This document shows, piece by piece, positions 8,000 through 17,536 of a stretch of DNA of 52,413 nt. The notes beneath the pieces were generated by a model. It was not told where the DNA came from. It ran no database searches and saw only the letters and a program-made list of their open reading frames with translations. Origin of the DNA: Pseudomonadota bacterium (GTDB lineage Bacteria; Pseudomonadota; Gammaproteobacteria; Acidiferrobacterales; Acidiferrobacteraceae); NCBI GenBank assembly GCA_021785035.1, contig JAJYGP010000100.1, positions 1 through 52,413 of the forward strand, given 5' to 3'. Both the position numbers and the translations under genes were made by a program. The first letter of the stretch is position 1; each line of letters opens with the position of its first letter.

Positions 8000-8187
8000 C
8001 CTCTTTTATCCCCAGATTTGGCTCAGATGTCACTGCCCCTGAGTGCGAGACAGTGTCCCTTCGTGGGGGCGCCTGAAGAGCCACCCCCCTCCTTACCGCA
8101 CTGCTTTCTTGCCTACCTCCTTTATCATGCAACTCCCGTTAAACGGAGCCCTTGAGTCTGCTATACTAGCAGACAATTTGTGGGATT
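8000..8187 (-). promoter_or_regulatory. ccoN leader and promoter region
   Basis: 188 bases between thrC and ccoN. On the minus strand it holds a perfect 19-base palindrome (8156-8174), a smaller one CCGTT-T-AACGG type (8136-8146), and two strong Shine-Dalgarno-like tracts (AAAGGAGG at 8116-8123 and TAAGGAGGGGGG at 8084-8095) that are not placed before the ccoN ATG. I find no convincing FNR/Anr box (TTGAT-N4-ATCAA). A promoter must lie here or further upstream, but I cannot assign its -35/-10 elements with confidence. Confidence 0.4.
8156..8174. promoter_or_regulatory. Perfect inverted repeat between thrC and ccoN
   Basis: Arms gtctgcta and tagcagac with a 3-base centre, an exact 8+3+8 match. 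It lies 13 bases past the thrC stop. There is no following T-run in the direction of thrC transcription, so a simple intrinsic terminator is unlikely. An operator for the cco cluster or an RNA-processing hairpin are both possible. Confidence 0.45.
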
Positions 8188-9258
8188 TTAACCCGTACGA
8201 TCCAGGATGATCGCACGCACCGCCGATAAGGTTGGGGTGACCGTTAGAAGCTCGGTCGGGCCGCCCTGGCGAATCGCCACGTCCGGGTCTTTGAGCCCGT
8301 GGCCGGTCACGGTGCACACCACCGTCGCCCCGTCCTCGATGCGGCCGGCGCGCAAATCGTGGAGGGCGCCGGCCACCGAGACCGCCGAAGCGGGCTCGCA
8401 AAAGATCCCCTCCTCGCGCGCCAAAAGTTTCTGAGTCACGAGAATCTCCGCGTCGTCGATGGCCCCGAACCAACCGCCGGTTGCTTCTTTGGCCGATTGC
8501 GCCAAAGACCAGGACTGCGGGTGGCCGATACGGATCGCGGTGGCAATCGTCTCCGGATCATCCACCATCTTCCCGGACACAAAGGGTGCCGCACCCGCAG
8601 CCTGGAAGCCGACAAGCTTCGGCATCGCGCAGCGGCCTTGCCGGGCATAGTCTTGGTAACCGAACCAATGGGCCGTGATGTTGCCGGCGTTTCCGACCGG
8701 CAAATAGTGGTAATTCGGCGCAAATCCGAGGGCGTCCACGACCTCAAAGGCCGCCGTTTTTTGCCCTTGTAGGCGGTAGGGGTTCACGGAGTTCACAAGC
8801 GTCACCGGGGTGGTCGCGGCAATCTCTTTGACAAGCTTCATGCCGGCATCGAAGTTACCCTGGATCTGGACGACCACCGCGCCGTGAATCATGGCCTGAC
8901 TCAGTTTGCCGAGCGCGATCTTGCCCTCCGGGATCAAGACAAACGCCGCAAGCCCGGCACGGGCGGCATAAGCCGCGGCCGAGGCTGACGTATTCCCGGT
9001 CGAGGCGCAGATGAGAGCCTGTGAGCCGGCCTCCACCGCCTTGGTGACCGCAAAACACATACCGCGATCCTTAAAAGAACCGGTCGGGTTCAAGCCCTCA
9101 AACTTCACGTAGATCGTGACGTCGCGACCCGTGGTCTTCGTCAAGCGGTCCAATCGGATGAGCGGCGTGTCGCCTTCACCCAAGGTCACGATGCGAGCGT
9201 CGTCCGCGATAGGGAGCCATTCACGATAGCGGGCGATAATGCCGGTATAACGGGCCAT
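8188..9258 (-). CDS. thrC: Threonine synthase
   Basis: 356 residues from the ATG at 9258, chosen because TAGGAGGA stands 4-5 bases upstream. A start at 9273 would overlap hom. PLP-dependent beta-replacement enzyme converting O-phosphohomoserine to threonine. The PLP lysine lies in [11 protein letters not shown] near residue 57. The phosphate-binding glycine loop reads PVGNAGN, and ASTGNTSA is the conserved substrate loop. Length fits the shorter (about 350 residue) class of threonine synthase. It is the last gene of alaC-hom-thrC, 7 bases behind hom. Confidence 0.95.
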   Translation of the reverse strand: MARYTGIIARYREWLPIADDARIVTLGEGDTPLIRLDRLTKTTGRDVTIYVKFEGLNPTGSFKDRGMCFAVTKAVEAGSQALICASTGNTSASAAAYAARAGLAAFVLIPEGKIALGKLSQAMIHGAVVVQIQGNFDAGMKLVKEIAATTPVTLVNSVNPYRLQGQKTAAFEVVDALGFAPNYHYLPVGNAGNITAHWFGYQDYARQGRCAMPKLVGFQAAGAAPFVSGKMVDDPETIATAIRIGHPQSWSLAQSAKEATGGWFGAIDDAEILVTQKLLAREEGIFCEPASAVSVAGALHDLRAGRIEDGATVVCTVTGHGLKDPDVAIRQGGPTELLTVTPTLSAVRAIILDRTG

Positions 9259-9265
9259 ATTCCTC

Positions 9266-10576
9266 CTAATCAAATGTCTCGACGCGCAGTCTCCGGATTT
9301 TACCGGCTATGGCCGGGAGGGCTTCGATGCGGCGTATCGCCTCATTAACTTGAGCCTCACGGACTTTGTGGATCAGCAAGATCACTGGAACGGTATGGGC
9401 TCCCGCCTCAGGAACCTTCTGCAAAATCGCTTCGATGCTAATACCGAGATCCGCCAAAATCCGGGTCATGTCGGCCAATACCCCGGGACGATCCTCGGCC
9501 TCGCAGCGCAGGTAACAGGCGGTTTTCACCTCACCCATATCGAGAATCGGTCCATCCGATAAGGCATCTGGTTGAAAGGCCAGATGCGGAACCCGCCATT
9601 GCGGGTCGGTCGTCAAGGTGCGAACGACATCGATAATATCGGCGACCACGGCCGATGCCGTAGGCTCAGCCCCGGCCCCGGGGCCGTAAAACAAGGTTGA
9701 ACCCACCGCGTCCCCATCCACAAGCACCGCGTTCATAACCCCATCCACGCTGGCTATAATCCGCTTCTCAGGAATCAGGGCTGGGTGCACACGCAATTCG
9801 ATGCCAGACGCCCCACGCCGGGCGATGCCCAGATGCTTGACCCGATACCCCAACTCGCGCGCGTAAGCAATATCGGCGGATTCGAGATCGCGAATGCCCT
9901 CGATATAGGTCTCGCTAAATTGCAGCGGTATGCCGAATGCAATGGCCGCCAAGATTGTGAGCTTGTGCGCGGCATCAATGCCGTCGACATCGAAATGGGG
10001 ATCGGCCTCAGCGTACCCTAGCCTCTGGGCTTGCGCCAACGCATCCCCAAACTCGGCACCGCACTCGCGCATCTGGGTGAGGATATAGTTACTGGTCCCG
10101 TTAACGATACCCGCGACCCCGCGTATCCGATTTCCGGCCAATCCCTCGCGGATCGCCTTAATGATCGGGATGCCACCGGCCACGGCCGCCTCGAAGGCGA
10201 CCACCACCCCACGGGCCCGGGCGGCCGCAAAAATTTCGTTGCCGTGGGTCGCGATCAGGGCCTTGTTCGCCGTAACCACGTGCTTGCCGGCCTCGATCGC
10301 CCTCAGAATATAGGATCGTGCGGGTTCGATCCCACCCAACATCTCCACCACAAGCTGGATCGAGGTGTCGTTTAGAATCTCTGATGGGTCGGTTGTCAAC
10401 TGCGCCGCGGGCCAAGGCACAAGACGCGACTTTTCGGGATGGCGGGTTAAAATCTTGACGATCTCGATCTGGCGCCCGGCGCGGCGCGCGATCTCTTGGG
10501 CATTGCGGCTCAAAACCGATACCGTTCCGCCGCCCACCACCCCAAACCCCAAGAGGCCGACCCGAACGGCCGTCAC
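9266..10576 (-). CDS. hom: Homoserine dehydrogenase
   Basis: 436 residues starting at a GTG that overlaps the alaC stop (GTGA). The N-terminal Rossmann motif is [13 protein letters not shown]. The catalytic domain contains [17 protein letters not shown] and [11 protein letters not shown], and a C-terminal ACT domain (about 350-430, beginning [14 protein letters not shown]) suggests threonine feedback inhibition. It reduces aspartate semialdehyde to homoserine. The monofunctional form, without a fused aspartokinase, is usual in this gene order. Confidence 0.95.
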   Translation of the reverse strand: MTAVRVGLLGFGVVGGGTVSVLSRNAQEIARRAGRQIEIVKILTRHPEKSRLVPWPAAQLTTDPSEILNDTSIQLVVEMLGGIEPARSYILRAIEAGKHVVTANKALIATHGNEIFAAARARGVVVAFEAAVAGGIPIIKAIREGLAGNRIRGVAGIVNGTSNYILTQMRECGAEFGDALAQAQRLGYAEADPHFDVDGIDAAHKLTILAAIAFGIPLQFSETYIEGIRDLESADIAYARELGYRVKHLGIARRGASGIELRVHPALIPEKRIIASVDGVMNAVLVDGDAVGSTLFYGPGAGAEPTASAVVADIIDVVRTLTTDPQWRVPHLAFQPDALSDGPILDMGEVKTACYLRCEAEDRPGVLADMTRILADLGISIEAILQKVPEAGAHTVPVILLIHKVREAQVNEAIRRIEALPAIAGKIRRLRVETFD

Positions 10577-11772
10577 GAGGCATCCCTGGCGGGAATACCG
10601 ACCCGGCGCAACATCTCTTTGATGCTTCTTACCGCTTGCCGGGTGCGATGCTCGTTTTCGATCAGGGCAAAGCGCACATAGTCGTCGCCGTATTCTCCGA
10701 AGCCAATGCCCGGAGACACCGCCACCTTGGCTTCAAGGAGCAGGCGTTTGGAAAACTCGAGAGATTTCAGTTCGCGGAAGGGTTCTGGAATCTTCGCCCA
10801 CACAAACATGGTCGCCTTGGGCACATCGACATCCCATCCGGCGGCCTTGAGGCCGTCGCACAACACATCGCGACGGCTCTGATAGCGGTCACGGATATCG
10901 CTGACGCATTGTTGCGGCCCTTCGAGTGCAAGAATGGCCGCAATCTGGATGGGGGTGAACATACCATAATCGAGGTAGGATTTCATGCGAGCGAGAGCGG
11001 CGACGAGATCGCGATTGCCACACATGAACCCTACGCGCCAACCAGGCATATCGTAACTCTTGGACAGCGTAAAGAACTCGACGGCCACGTCGGTGGCGCC
11101 GGGTACTTGGAGTATCGAGGGGGACTTATAGCCATCAAACGCGATATCGGCGTAGGCGAGATCATGGATCACAAAGATCCCATGGTCCCGCGCTACCGCC
11201 ACCACCTTTTCGAAGAAATGAAGATCGACGCATTGGGCCGTGGGGTTGCTCGGAAAATTGAGCACAAGCATCTTCGGCTTGGGCCAACAGTTTCTGATGG
11301 CAATCTCGAGTTCCGCGAAGAAGTCCCCGCCGGGCACGAGCGGCACGTGGCGGATATCGGCCCCGGCGATCACAAAACCGTAGGGATGGATGGGGTAGCT
11401 TGGGTTCGGTACGAGAATAACGTCGCCGGGTCCGGTCGTGGCAAGCGCAAAGTGCGCGAGACCCTCTTTCGAACCTATGGTCACGATCGCTTCGCGGTCC
11501 ATGTCGAGGATCACGTCGTAACGCTTTTCATACCAATGACAAATCGCTTGCCGTAATCGCGGGATGCCCCGGGATACGGAATACCTATGAGTGTCGCCGC
11601 GCTGAGCCGCCTCGCAGAGCTTGTCGACAATATGCTGCGGGGTCGGGTGATCGGGATTACCCATCCCAAAGTCGATGATGTCTTCGCCGCGCTTGCGGGC
11701 GTCGGCTTTCAGCTCATTGACTATATTAAAGACGTAAGGTGGTAACCTTTTTATGCGGGGAAACTGGTCCAT
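10573..11772 (-). CDS. alaC: AlaC-type aminotransferase (alanine transaminase family)
   Basis: 399 residues, fold-type I PLP enzyme. Features include [12 protein letters not shown] near the N terminus, a substrate/PLP segment [21 protein letters not shown] (conserved Asn-Pro) and the Schiff-base lysine in [16 protein letters not shown]. It resembles E. coli AlaC (YfdZ), which makes alanine from pyruvate and glutamate. In many proteobacteria this gene stands directly before hom and thrC, as here. The ATG has an AGGTGA site just upstream. The substrate could differ from alanine. Confidence 0.85.
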   Translation of the reverse strand: MDQFPRIKRLPPYVFNIVNELKADARKRGEDIIDFGMGNPDHPTPQHIVDKLCEAAQRGDTHRYSVSRGIPRLRQAICHWYEKRYDVILDMDREAIVTIGSKEGLAHFALATTGPGDVILVPNPSYPIHPYGFVIAGADIRHVPLVPGGDFFAELEIAIRNCWPKPKMLVLNFPSNPTAQCVDLHFFEKVVAVARDHGIFVIHDLAYADIAFDGYKSPSILQVPGATDVAVEFFTLSKSYDMPGWRVGFMCGNRDLVAALARMKSYLDYGMFTPIQIAAILALEGPQQCVSDIRDRYQSRRDVLCDGLKAAGWDVDVPKATMFVWAKIPEPFRELKSLEFSKRLLLEAKVAVSPGIGFGEYGDDYVRFALIENEHRTRQAVRSIKEMLRRVGIPARDAS

Positions 11773-11808
11773 GATTCACCTAAAGCGCACAACGGCGCCA
11801 ACTCCCCG

Positions 11809-11836
11809 TTGTCTTGGGAATGATGTCTTGTATAGT
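11809..11836 (+). promoter_or_regulatory. Predicted sigma-70 promoter for the Mth938-like gene
   Basis: TTGTCT (11809-11814), a 16-base spacer and TATAGT (11831-11836) on the plus strand, placing a start near 11843 and an untranslated leader of about 75 bases before the ATG at 11919. The divergent alaC promoter must lie in the same 146-base gap, but I cannot assign it. Confidence 0.5.
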
Positions 11837-11918
11837 GTCGCGGGACGCCAAACCCGGCTATTCGAAGCGGGAACATACGGGCGAAAGCGCGCGCTGTCAA
11901 TGTCAGCCGGAGGAATTT

Positions 11919-12311
11919 ATGAAGATTCATCTCGATACGGGCGATGGGCGGCACTTTATGATCAGAGCTTACGAACCCGGCTCCCTCATAGTCGGTGAAA
12001 ACCGCTACGAGCGCAGCCTTATTCTGACGCCGGACCGGATTATCGACGACTGGCGACCCCAGTATCTCAATCAAGTGGATAGCGCCGCCCTTCAGCAATT
12101 AGCCGACCTCTACCCCGAAGTCGTGCTGCTCGGTACCGGGCGCGAGCAAGGCTTTCCGTCCCCCGATTGCCTCAGTGCCCTAACCGATCGCGGCATAGGC
12201 GTCGAATGCATGGACACGGGAGCCGCTTGCCGCACCTATAATCTTCTTATGGGCGAAGGCCGCAAGGTTGTGGCCGGGCTTTTGCTGGCTGATCCCCGAC
12301 CACTCCCTTGA
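11919..12311 (+). CDS. Mth938-like/Xcc1710-like domain protein
   Basis: 130 residues from the ATG at 11919, which has GGAGGA 5 bases upstream; earlier in-frame starts lack a ribosome site. The protein carries the small alpha/beta Mth938-like fold (DUF498 family), seen in the GSLIVGENRYERSLILTPDRI segment and the later PEVVLLGTGREQGFP, followed by GIGVECMDTGAACRTYNLLMGEGRKVVAGLL. The mammalian relative NDUFAF3 assists assembly of respiratory complex I; the bacterial role is unclear. It converges on rpoS with only 22 bases between the stops. Confidence 0.85.
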   Translation: MKIHLDTGDGRHFMIRAYEPGSLIVGENRYERSLILTPDRIIDDWRPQYLNQVDSAALQQLADLYPEVVLLGTGREQGFPSPDCLSALTDRGIGVECMDTGAACRTYNLLMGEGRKVVAGLLLADPRPLP

Positions 12312-12333
12312 GTCCTATCGAGACGGCCTCTGA

Positions 12334-13311
12334 CTAAAACAAAACGTCCATAGAATATCCGCCCTTTTCCAACATCCCGCGCAGGCGTCTGAGCGCCTCC
12401 ACCTGGATCTGCCGCACCCGCTCCCGGGTGACACCGATATCGGCACCGACCTGTTCCAGCGTCGAGATGTCCCGGCCGTTCAGCCCAAACCGCCGCTCCA
12501 CCACCTCGCGCTGCTTGTCGTTCAGCTCCGAAAGCCAAGCCGCGATCTGACCATGAAGATCCTCATCTTGGAGGATTTTTTCCGGGTCGGGCGTCCTTTC
12601 ATCGGCAATAGCGTCGAGCAGCGAACGGTCGGGATCGATATCAAGGGGGGCGTCTACCGAGGCCACGCGCTCGTTTAAGCCCATCATGGCGCGCACATCC
12701 TCGATCGGCTTATCGAGAAGCAATGCCACCTCCTCCGAAGTCGGTTCGTGATCCAGCTTTTGGGCCAAATACCGGGCGGCCCGGAGGTAGATGTTGATTT
12801 CCTTCAAAATATGGACTGGCAGACGGATCGTGCGGGTTTGATTCATAATGCCCCGCTCGATCGTTTGCCTTATCCACCAGGTTGCATACGTGGAAAACCG
12901 GAAGCCGCGCTCCGGATCAAACTTCTCTACGGCGCGAATCAAACCGAGGTTGCCTTCCTCGATTAAATCAAGTAGCGCTAAGCCGCGATTCATGTAACGG
13001 CGGGCAATCTTGACGACTAGCCGCAAATTGCTTTCGATCATGTGGCGGCGAGCGGCAACATCGCCTTTCAACGCGCGACGCGCGTAATACACCTCTTGTT
13101 CGGCCGTTAACAGCGCGGAAAATCCGATCTCGCGTAAATACAGCTGGGTTGCATCGGCCTGAGGACTTATGCTGTCTTCGGGGTCGCGCGCTACCTCCAC
13201 AACCACCCCAAGCTCTTCGCTCGCTTCTATAGTTCCCTCAGCCTCATTCTCCGCTAGAGCATCCGGCTCCGGGGTTTCGACTATTCCCTCTTCAAGTTCC
13301 GGTTCAGCCAT
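12334..13311 (-). CDS. rpoS: RNA polymerase sigma factor RpoS
   Basis: 325 residues, close to the 330 of E. coli RpoS. An acidic N-terminal extension is followed by region 1.2 ([21 protein letters not shown]), region 2 ([38 protein letters not shown] and the -10 recognition segment [17 protein letters not shown]), region 3, and the region 4 helix-turn-helix ending [10 protein letters not shown]. The order surE-pcm-nlpD-rpoS confirms RpoS rather than another group-2 sigma factor. In relatives the main rpoS promoter lies inside nlpD, so a promoter within 13332-14147 is likely but not visible to me. Confidence 0.95.
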   Translation of the reverse strand: MAEPELEEGIVETPEPDALAENEAEGTIEASEELGVVVEVARDPEDSISPQADATQLYLREIGFSALLTAEQEVYYARRALKGDVAARRHMIESNLRLVVKIARRYMNRGLALLDLIEEGNLGLIRAVEKFDPERGFRFSTYATWWIRQTIERGIMNQTRTIRLPVHILKEINIYLRAARYLAQKLDHEPTSEEVALLLDKPIEDVRAMMGLNERVASVDAPLDIDPDRSLLDAIADERTPDPEKILQDEDLHGQIAAWLSELNDKQREVVERRFGLNGRDISTLEQVGADIGVTRERVRQIQVEALRRLRGMLEKGGYSMDVLF

Positions 13312-13331
13312 GGTGGGTCCGCCTTCGTTAT

Positions 13332-14147
13332 CTACTCGTGGTGGATGTGCGGAAGGTAACGAATGGGGTCAACGGCAACACCGCGTTTTCGAATTTCAAA
13401 ATCAAGCTCCACGCGATCGGTACCACTATCGCCCATCGTGGCAATGATCTGGCCTTGATGCACCATCGCCCCCTCCTGCACCTCAACTTGCGCGTTGTGC
13501 GCGTAGGCGCTTAAGTAATGATTATTATGCTTTATGATAATAAGCTCACCATATCCTGGAAGTCCACTCCCCACATAAACGACGCGACCGGCGGCAGCCG
13601 CCCGGATCGGCTCACCATAATGGCCAATAATATCGATACCCTTGTTTCCTGGTCGGCCGGTCGAGGGGCCTCTCCCGAAAGTATCGCGGACAGTGCCTTG
13701 AGCTGGCCAAACCCAAGACCGCACCGGACGCCAACGCGGGCCGACCGGGATGGGAGGCGAGGCAAGTGGGGCCTGGCGCCGCGCAAGCGCGCGACCGATC
13801 GGCGATCGCGGTGCCGGAAGCGGACGGCCGCTCGCTACGGCAGGAACTCGAGGTGCAACGGAAGGCGCACGCGACAACACCCGATGGAGCCTCGGCGGGA
13901 CCAGCCGAATTCTCTCGCCGACCTCGATTTGATACGGGCGCGGAATGTGATTTAAGCGGGCGAGCTGGCGGTAATCGTGGCCGGTCTCAAAGGCGATACT
14001 GTAGAGAGTATCTCCCGGTAAAACCCGATAAAAACGCCCGGGCGGCCCCAGGGACGTGCTGTCGTCTTGGATCGGGGCCGGTATTGTAGCCGAACATCCG
14101 CACAGTAAGGCCAGCACTGCAGCGAACACTGGTCGTCGCCACTGCAC
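13332..14147 (-). CDS. nlpD: NlpD-like lipoprotein with LysM and degenerate M23 domains
   Basis: 271 residues from a GTG that shares one base with the pcm stop. The signal peptide ends in LLCGC, a plausible lipobox with Cys18. A LysM peptidoglycan-binding domain spans about 38-83 ([17 protein letters not shown]). The C-terminal M23 fold (about 150-260) lacks the zinc ligands of active enzymes: the expected His before the Asp is replaced in NKGIDI, and the HxH motif is LDFEI. That is the pattern of NlpD/EnvC proteins, which activate amidases at the division septum instead of cutting peptidoglycan. Confidence 0.9.
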   Translation of the reverse strand: MQWRRPVFAAVLALLCGCSATIPAPIQDDSTSLGPPGRFYRVLPGDTLYSIAFETGHDYRQLARLNHIPRPYQIEVGERIRLVPPRLHRVLSRAPSVAPRVPAVASGRPLPAPRSPIGRALARRQAPLASPPIPVGPRWRPVRSWVWPAQGTVRDTFGRGPSTGRPGNKGIDIIGHYGEPIRAAAAGRVVYVGSGLPGYGELIIIKHNNHYLSAYAHNAQVEVQEGAMVHQGQIIATMGDSGTDRVELDFEIRKRGVAVDPIRYLPHIHHE

Positions 14148-14806
14148 TACGCAATCTCGCCCGGGAGCAGAGGCACAAAATTGACCGCTTCTAGCCGCTC
14201 ACACACCATGGCCACACCCCGCCGCCGATACAGAAAAAGTTCTTGACCCTCGGCCCCTATGGGAACAATAAGCCGCCCCCCTTCCTTCAATTGTGCGAAC
14301 AAGGCTTCCGGAACAGTCCGCGCGGCGGCCGTGACCATAATCGCGTCGAAAGGCGCCTCTTCCGGCCACCCTTCGTAACCGTCACTATGGCGACTTACGA
14401 TGTTGGTGAGCCTTAGGGTCTGAAATCGGCGGCGGGCGCCCCTCAGAAGGCCCCCGACCCGCTCTACGGTATAGAGACACCCGGCGAGCTGCGCTAAAAC
14501 CGCCGCTTGATATCCGGATCCGGTTCCGATCTCGAGAACCTTATCAAGGGGGCCCGTCGTCCGCAGGGCGGCGGTCATGCGTGCCACAATATAGGGCTGG
14601 GATATGGTCTGCCCGTGCCCGATGGGTAAAGCGGTGTCTTCGTAGGCTCGAGTCGCCAAGGCCTCATCGACAAAGAGGTGTCTTGGCACGGCGGCCAAGG
14701 CCTCAAGCGTCCGGGCGTCGCGCACACCTTGCTCTCGCACACGTCCGATCAACCGTTCCCGGGTGCGCGCCGAGGTCATACCGGCGCCGCGTTGGGCCTC
14801 GGTCAC
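14147..14806 (-). CDS. pcm: Protein-L-isoaspartate O-methyltransferase
   Basis: 219 residues from the GTG at 14806, which overlaps the surE stop (GTGA). An ATG at 14779 is an alternative start. AdoMet-dependent repair enzyme that methylates isoaspartyl residues in aged proteins. Visible are the N-terminal family segment [31 protein letters not shown], AdoMet motif [17 protein letters not shown], and the later DAIMVTAAA and [12 protein letters not shown]. It is second in the conserved surE-pcm-nlpD-rpoS block. Confidence 0.95.
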   Translation of the reverse strand: MTEAQRGAGMTSARTRERLIGRVREQGVRDARTLEALAAVPRHLFVDEALATRAYEDTALPIGHGQTISQPYIVARMTAALRTTGPLDKVLEIGTGSGYQAAVLAQLAGCLYTVERVGGLLRGARRRFQTLRLTNIVSRHSDGYEGWPEEAPFDAIMVTAAARTVPEALFAQLKEGGRLIVPIGAEGQELFLYRRRGVAMVCERLEAVNFVPLLPGEIA

Positions 14807-15555
14807 AAGCCCCCCCGACACCAGGCCCCAAGGGAAGCAAGCGCAGTATGCCGAGTAAGGTCGGCATGGATCGGCGTCACCGAGACCCGCCGCGCCGAGA
14901 CCGCGTAAAAATCCGTCCCCGGCCCCGCATCGGCGGCAGCGCCCGGAGGGCCTACCCAGTAAATGGGGCGTCCACGGGGGTCTTGAGCAGTCACTACCGG
15001 TTCAGCCTTGTGACGATGACCGAGTCTCGTTGCCTCAAACCCTTGCAAATCCTCGTACGGGACATCAGGCACGTTCACGTTCAGTACGGTATCGACCGGC
15101 AGCATCTCAGTCGTCAAGGCCGCCAGCAAACGTTCAATGACCTGAGCCGCGGTCGCCCAGTGCGTTGGCTGGGCCGAAGCCAGCGAGACCGCGATAGCGG
15201 GTAAACCCAAAAACCTCCCCTCCATCGCCGCCGCGACGGTCCCGGAATAGAGGATGTCATCTCCAAGGTTCGCGCCGTGGTTGATGCCCGCTATGACGAT
15301 ATCCGGTTCCCGCTCCAAAAGACCCGTGATGGCAAGATGCACACAGTCAGTCGGCGTCCCGTCGACATAAAAGAAGCCGTTAGGGGCCCGATGAGCCCGC
15401 AAAGGACGCAGCAACGTTAAGGAGTTACTGGCCCCACTGCGATCCCGGTCCGGAGCCACCACCGTCACGTCCGCCGAGCGGCTTAAGGTTTCGGCGAGCC
15501 AGCGCAGGCCTTCCGCCATATAGCCATCATCGTTACTAAGCAGAATGCGCCTCAC
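14803..15555 (-). CDS. surE: 5'-nucleotidase SurE
   Basis: 250 residues from a GTG 3 bases after the S49 peptidase stop. The N-terminal LLSNDDG carries the metal-binding Asp pair, followed by [14 protein letters not shown] and [11 protein letters not shown], with the conserved [22 protein letters not shown] signature. SurE is a metal-dependent phosphatase acting on nucleoside monophosphates, important in stationary phase. No strong ribosome site precedes the GTG, suggesting translation is coupled to the upstream gene. Confidence 0.95.
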   Translation of the reverse strand: MRRILLSNDDGYMAEGLRWLAETLSRSADVTVVAPDRDRSGASNSLTLLRPLRAHRAPNGFFYVDGTPTDCVHLAITGLLEREPDIVIAGINHGANLGDDILYSGTVAAAMEGRFLGLPAIAVSLASAQPTHWATAAQVIERLLAALTTEMLPVDTVLNVNVPDVPYEDLQGFEATRLGHRHKAEPVVTAQDPRGRPIYWVGPPGAAADAGPGTDFYAVSARRVSVTPIHADLTRHTALASLGAWCRGGL

Positions 15556-15558
15556 GTG

Positions 15559-16566
15559 CTACTGCAATCTCGGCAAAGGTGAGAGAAATTCTTCTTCAAA
15601 CGATTGATTCATCGTGGCCCCCAGGTGCTGGGCAAATTGGTTGACCAAACTCGGCTTCGGCGAAAAATCGACGAGTCGTGGCGCCTTGAAAACGTGCCGG
15701 GCCACCGACCCCACAGTCCCGAAACCGTCAATCAATCCCAACTGCCGGGCTCGCTCCCCGGTCCAAATCAGGCCGCTGAAAAGCCCCCGATGGGGCTTCA
15801 AGCGCGAGCCCCGCCCCTTCTCCACAGCGGCGATGAACTGAGCGTGAATCTGGTCTAGCATCTTTTCGGCGAAGCGCTTATGGGCCGGGGTCAAAGGCGA
15901 GAAGGGATCAAGAAAGTCCTTATTCCGACCCGCAATCAGTAAACGCCTCGTAACCCCGATCTTACGCATTACCCCGGTATAGCCGAAACCATCCATAAGG
16001 ACCCCGATCGAGCCGACTAGACTTGCCGGGTTCGCGTAAATCTTGGTAGTCGCAGACACGACGTAGTAACACCCCGAGGCGCACAAATCCTCTACCACCG
16101 CATAGATGGGAATATGCGGATAACGTTTACGCAAACGCCAAATCTCCGCGTTCATATCGCTTGCCTGAACCGGACTCCCTCCAGGGCTATCAGCCTCTAA
16201 AACGACCCCCGCGGGGTGGGCGGCGAACGCTGACCGCAGGGCGCGGTCCACGCTCGTGGCGCTCGCGGCCCCCCCGGCACTGATGGTGCCCTCTAGGCGA
16301 ACCAGAGCCGTAAAGTGGTTCGCAAGCCCCACTGTCCGAAAGTGGGTCGCCTCGTAGCTCAAAAAGATCGCGACAACGAGCACCAGAAACGAAAACCGAA
16401 AGAAGAGGCTCCAACGCCGACTCCGCTGCTGCTCAAGGAGCGCGGAAAACGCGAGCTTCTCGAGCGTCTCTCGGGCCCAGCCTTCGTGGAGCTCGGCCGC
16501 TGACTCAGCGCCTCTGCGGCCATGAGCGCCACCCTGATCTTTTTCTTTATTGTCTACATCCGACAT
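15559..16566 (-). CDS. S49-family signal peptide peptidase (SppA-like, single domain)
   Basis: 335 residues from the ATG at 16566 (AGGAG 9 bases upstream); a start at 16593 lies deeper in the Rieske gene. A cytoplasmic N terminus of about 55 residues precedes one membrane helix, then one S49 domain. The nucleophile is the Ser in CASGCYYVVSA, and the general-base Lys is likely that in AGRNKDFLDPFSP, so the Ser/Lys dyad is intact. Family members degrade cleaved signal peptides in the inner membrane. Length fits the half-size SppA/SohB type. It overlaps the Rieske gene by 13 bases. Confidence 0.88.
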   Translation of the reverse strand: MSDVDNKEKDQGGAHGRRGAESAAELHEGWARETLEKLAFSALLEQQRSRRWSLFFRFSFLVLVVAIFLSYEATHFRTVGLANHFTALVRLEGTISAGGAASATSVDRALRSAFAAHPAGVVLEADSPGGSPVQASDMNAEIWRLRKRYPHIPIYAVVEDLCASGCYYVVSATTKIYANPASLVGSIGVLMDGFGYTGVMRKIGVTRRLLIAGRNKDFLDPFSPLTPAHKRFAEKMLDQIHAQFIAAVEKGRGSRLKPHRGLFSGLIWTGERARQLGLIDGFGTVGSVARHVFKAPRLVDFSPKPSLVNQFAQHLGATMNQSFEEEFLSPLPRLQ

Positions 16567-16898
16567 GTCCAAAGCTCCTGTACGACCACCCACCCCTGCC
16601 GTTCCTCACAGACCAAGGCCTCAAGAGACGCGCCCTGGCACGGTCCCCCCAAGCACCGGCCGCCGGCAGGATCATAGCGCGCGCCGTGCACTGCGCAAAT
16701 AAGCGCGTGGCCATCGACATCAAAAAAATGGCCTTCTTGCCAATCAAGCTCCAGACCCTGATGCGGACAGCGATTCCGGTACGCTCGCACCTGTCCTTGA
16801 TAGCGGACCACGAACCCGCTCAGCTCGCCCAGCATAAAACGGACCCCCGGCCCCGCATCTTTGAGAGCGGTACTTGCGCAAACCGCTACGAAAGCCAT
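16554..16898 (-). CDS. Rieske [2Fe-2S] domain protein
   Basis: 114 residues from the ATG at 16898, which overlaps the HAD gene by 13 bases. Earlier starts lie deeper in that gene. The cluster ligands are CPHQG and CAVHGARYDPAGG, the Cys-x-His pairs of a Rieske centre. The first segment VCASTALKDAGPGVRFML and the lack of a signal peptide fit the small soluble ferredoxin-type Rieske proteins, not the cytochrome bc1 subunit. The redox partner is unknown. A stand-alone Rieske protein in the HAD-sppA neighbourhood is a recurring proteobacterial arrangement as I recall. Confidence 0.88.
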   Translation of the reverse strand: MAFVAVCASTALKDAGPGVRFMLGELSGFVVRYQGQVRAYRNRCPHQGLELDWQEGHFFDVDGHALICAVHGARYDPAGGRCLGGPCQGASLEALVCEERQGWVVVQELWTCRM

Positions 16899-17536
16899 GC
16901 ACAAAAATCGGGAAAGGCGTCGAAACAAGCCACCGGACCGTGCACCAAAAGTTCACCATGATCGTGCACCCCATACGTAACAGCGACGCTCGGGATGCCT
17001 GCGCGCGCGGCCATTTCGATATCATAACTGGTATCCCCGACCATAAGCGCGCGGTTCGCAGAAACACCGGTCGCAGCCAAGATTTGGGTCAACATAAGAG
17101 GATCTGGCTTCGAGCGGGTCTCATCTGCGCACCGGCTCACACAAAACAAATCGGCCAAGCCGCTTACCGCAAAGGCCGCCTCCAGACCTTGCCGCGACTT
17201 ACCGGTCGCCACCGCCAGCCGATAGCCCCGCGCATGTAGATCGCGCAGTCCCTGGGTGACCCCGGGAAAGAGCGGCATGGCGGTGTGGTTCAAATTCAGA
17301 AAGTGTTCGCGATAACGCGCCGCGACCGCGGCCCGCGCGGCTTGGTCCGACTCCGGGAGCAACCGGGTCAAAGCCTCCGTGACACCCAGGCCTATAGTGC
17401 GGCGGATGACCTCATCCTGAAGGGTCAAAAGCCCGCAGTCGCGGCCTGCCGCCTGAAAGCAGCGCACAATCTTGTCCGCCGAATCCATGAGCGTGCCGTC
17501 CCAATCGAAGATCACAAGGTCATACTGAACAGTCAT
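16886..17536 (-). CDS. HAD-superfamily phosphatase, Gph-like
   Basis: 216 residues. Motif I is FDWDGTLMDS with nucleophile Asp11 and acid Asp13, motif II is VATGKSRQG, and the C-terminal motif KPDPLMLTQIL then MVGDTSYDIEMAARAG supply Lys and the acidic metal ligands. The cap region between residues 18 and 85 is the helical C1 type of phosphoglycolate phosphatases. Substrate is not certain. The ATG lies inside the last codons of rluC (17-base overlap), a coupling common for this pair. Confidence 0.88.
   Translation of the reverse strand: MTVQYDLVIFDWDGTLMDSADKIVRCFQAAGRDCGLLTLQDEVIRRTIGLGVTEALTRLLPESDQAARAAVAARYREHFLNLNHTAMPLFPGVTQGLRDLHARGYRLAVATGKSRQGLEAAFAVSGLADLFCVSRCADETRSKPDPLMLTQILAATGVSANRALMVGDTSYDIEMAARAGIPSVAVTYGVHDHGELLVHGPVACFDAFPDFCAWLS

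Noticed and set aside
7704-8132. 142-codon minus-strand frame overlapping the start of ccoN
   Set aside because: Overlaps ccoN by about 300 bases in another frame with no family signal. The strong ribosome-like tract next to its GTG is noted as a separate observation.
8000-8187. FNR/Anr site for the cbb3 genes
   Set aside because: No TTGAT-N4-ATCAA match by eye in this region, so I do not claim oxygen control by that route.
10636-11556. 306-codon plus-strand frame
   Set aside because: Antisense to alaC, which has clear enzyme motifs.
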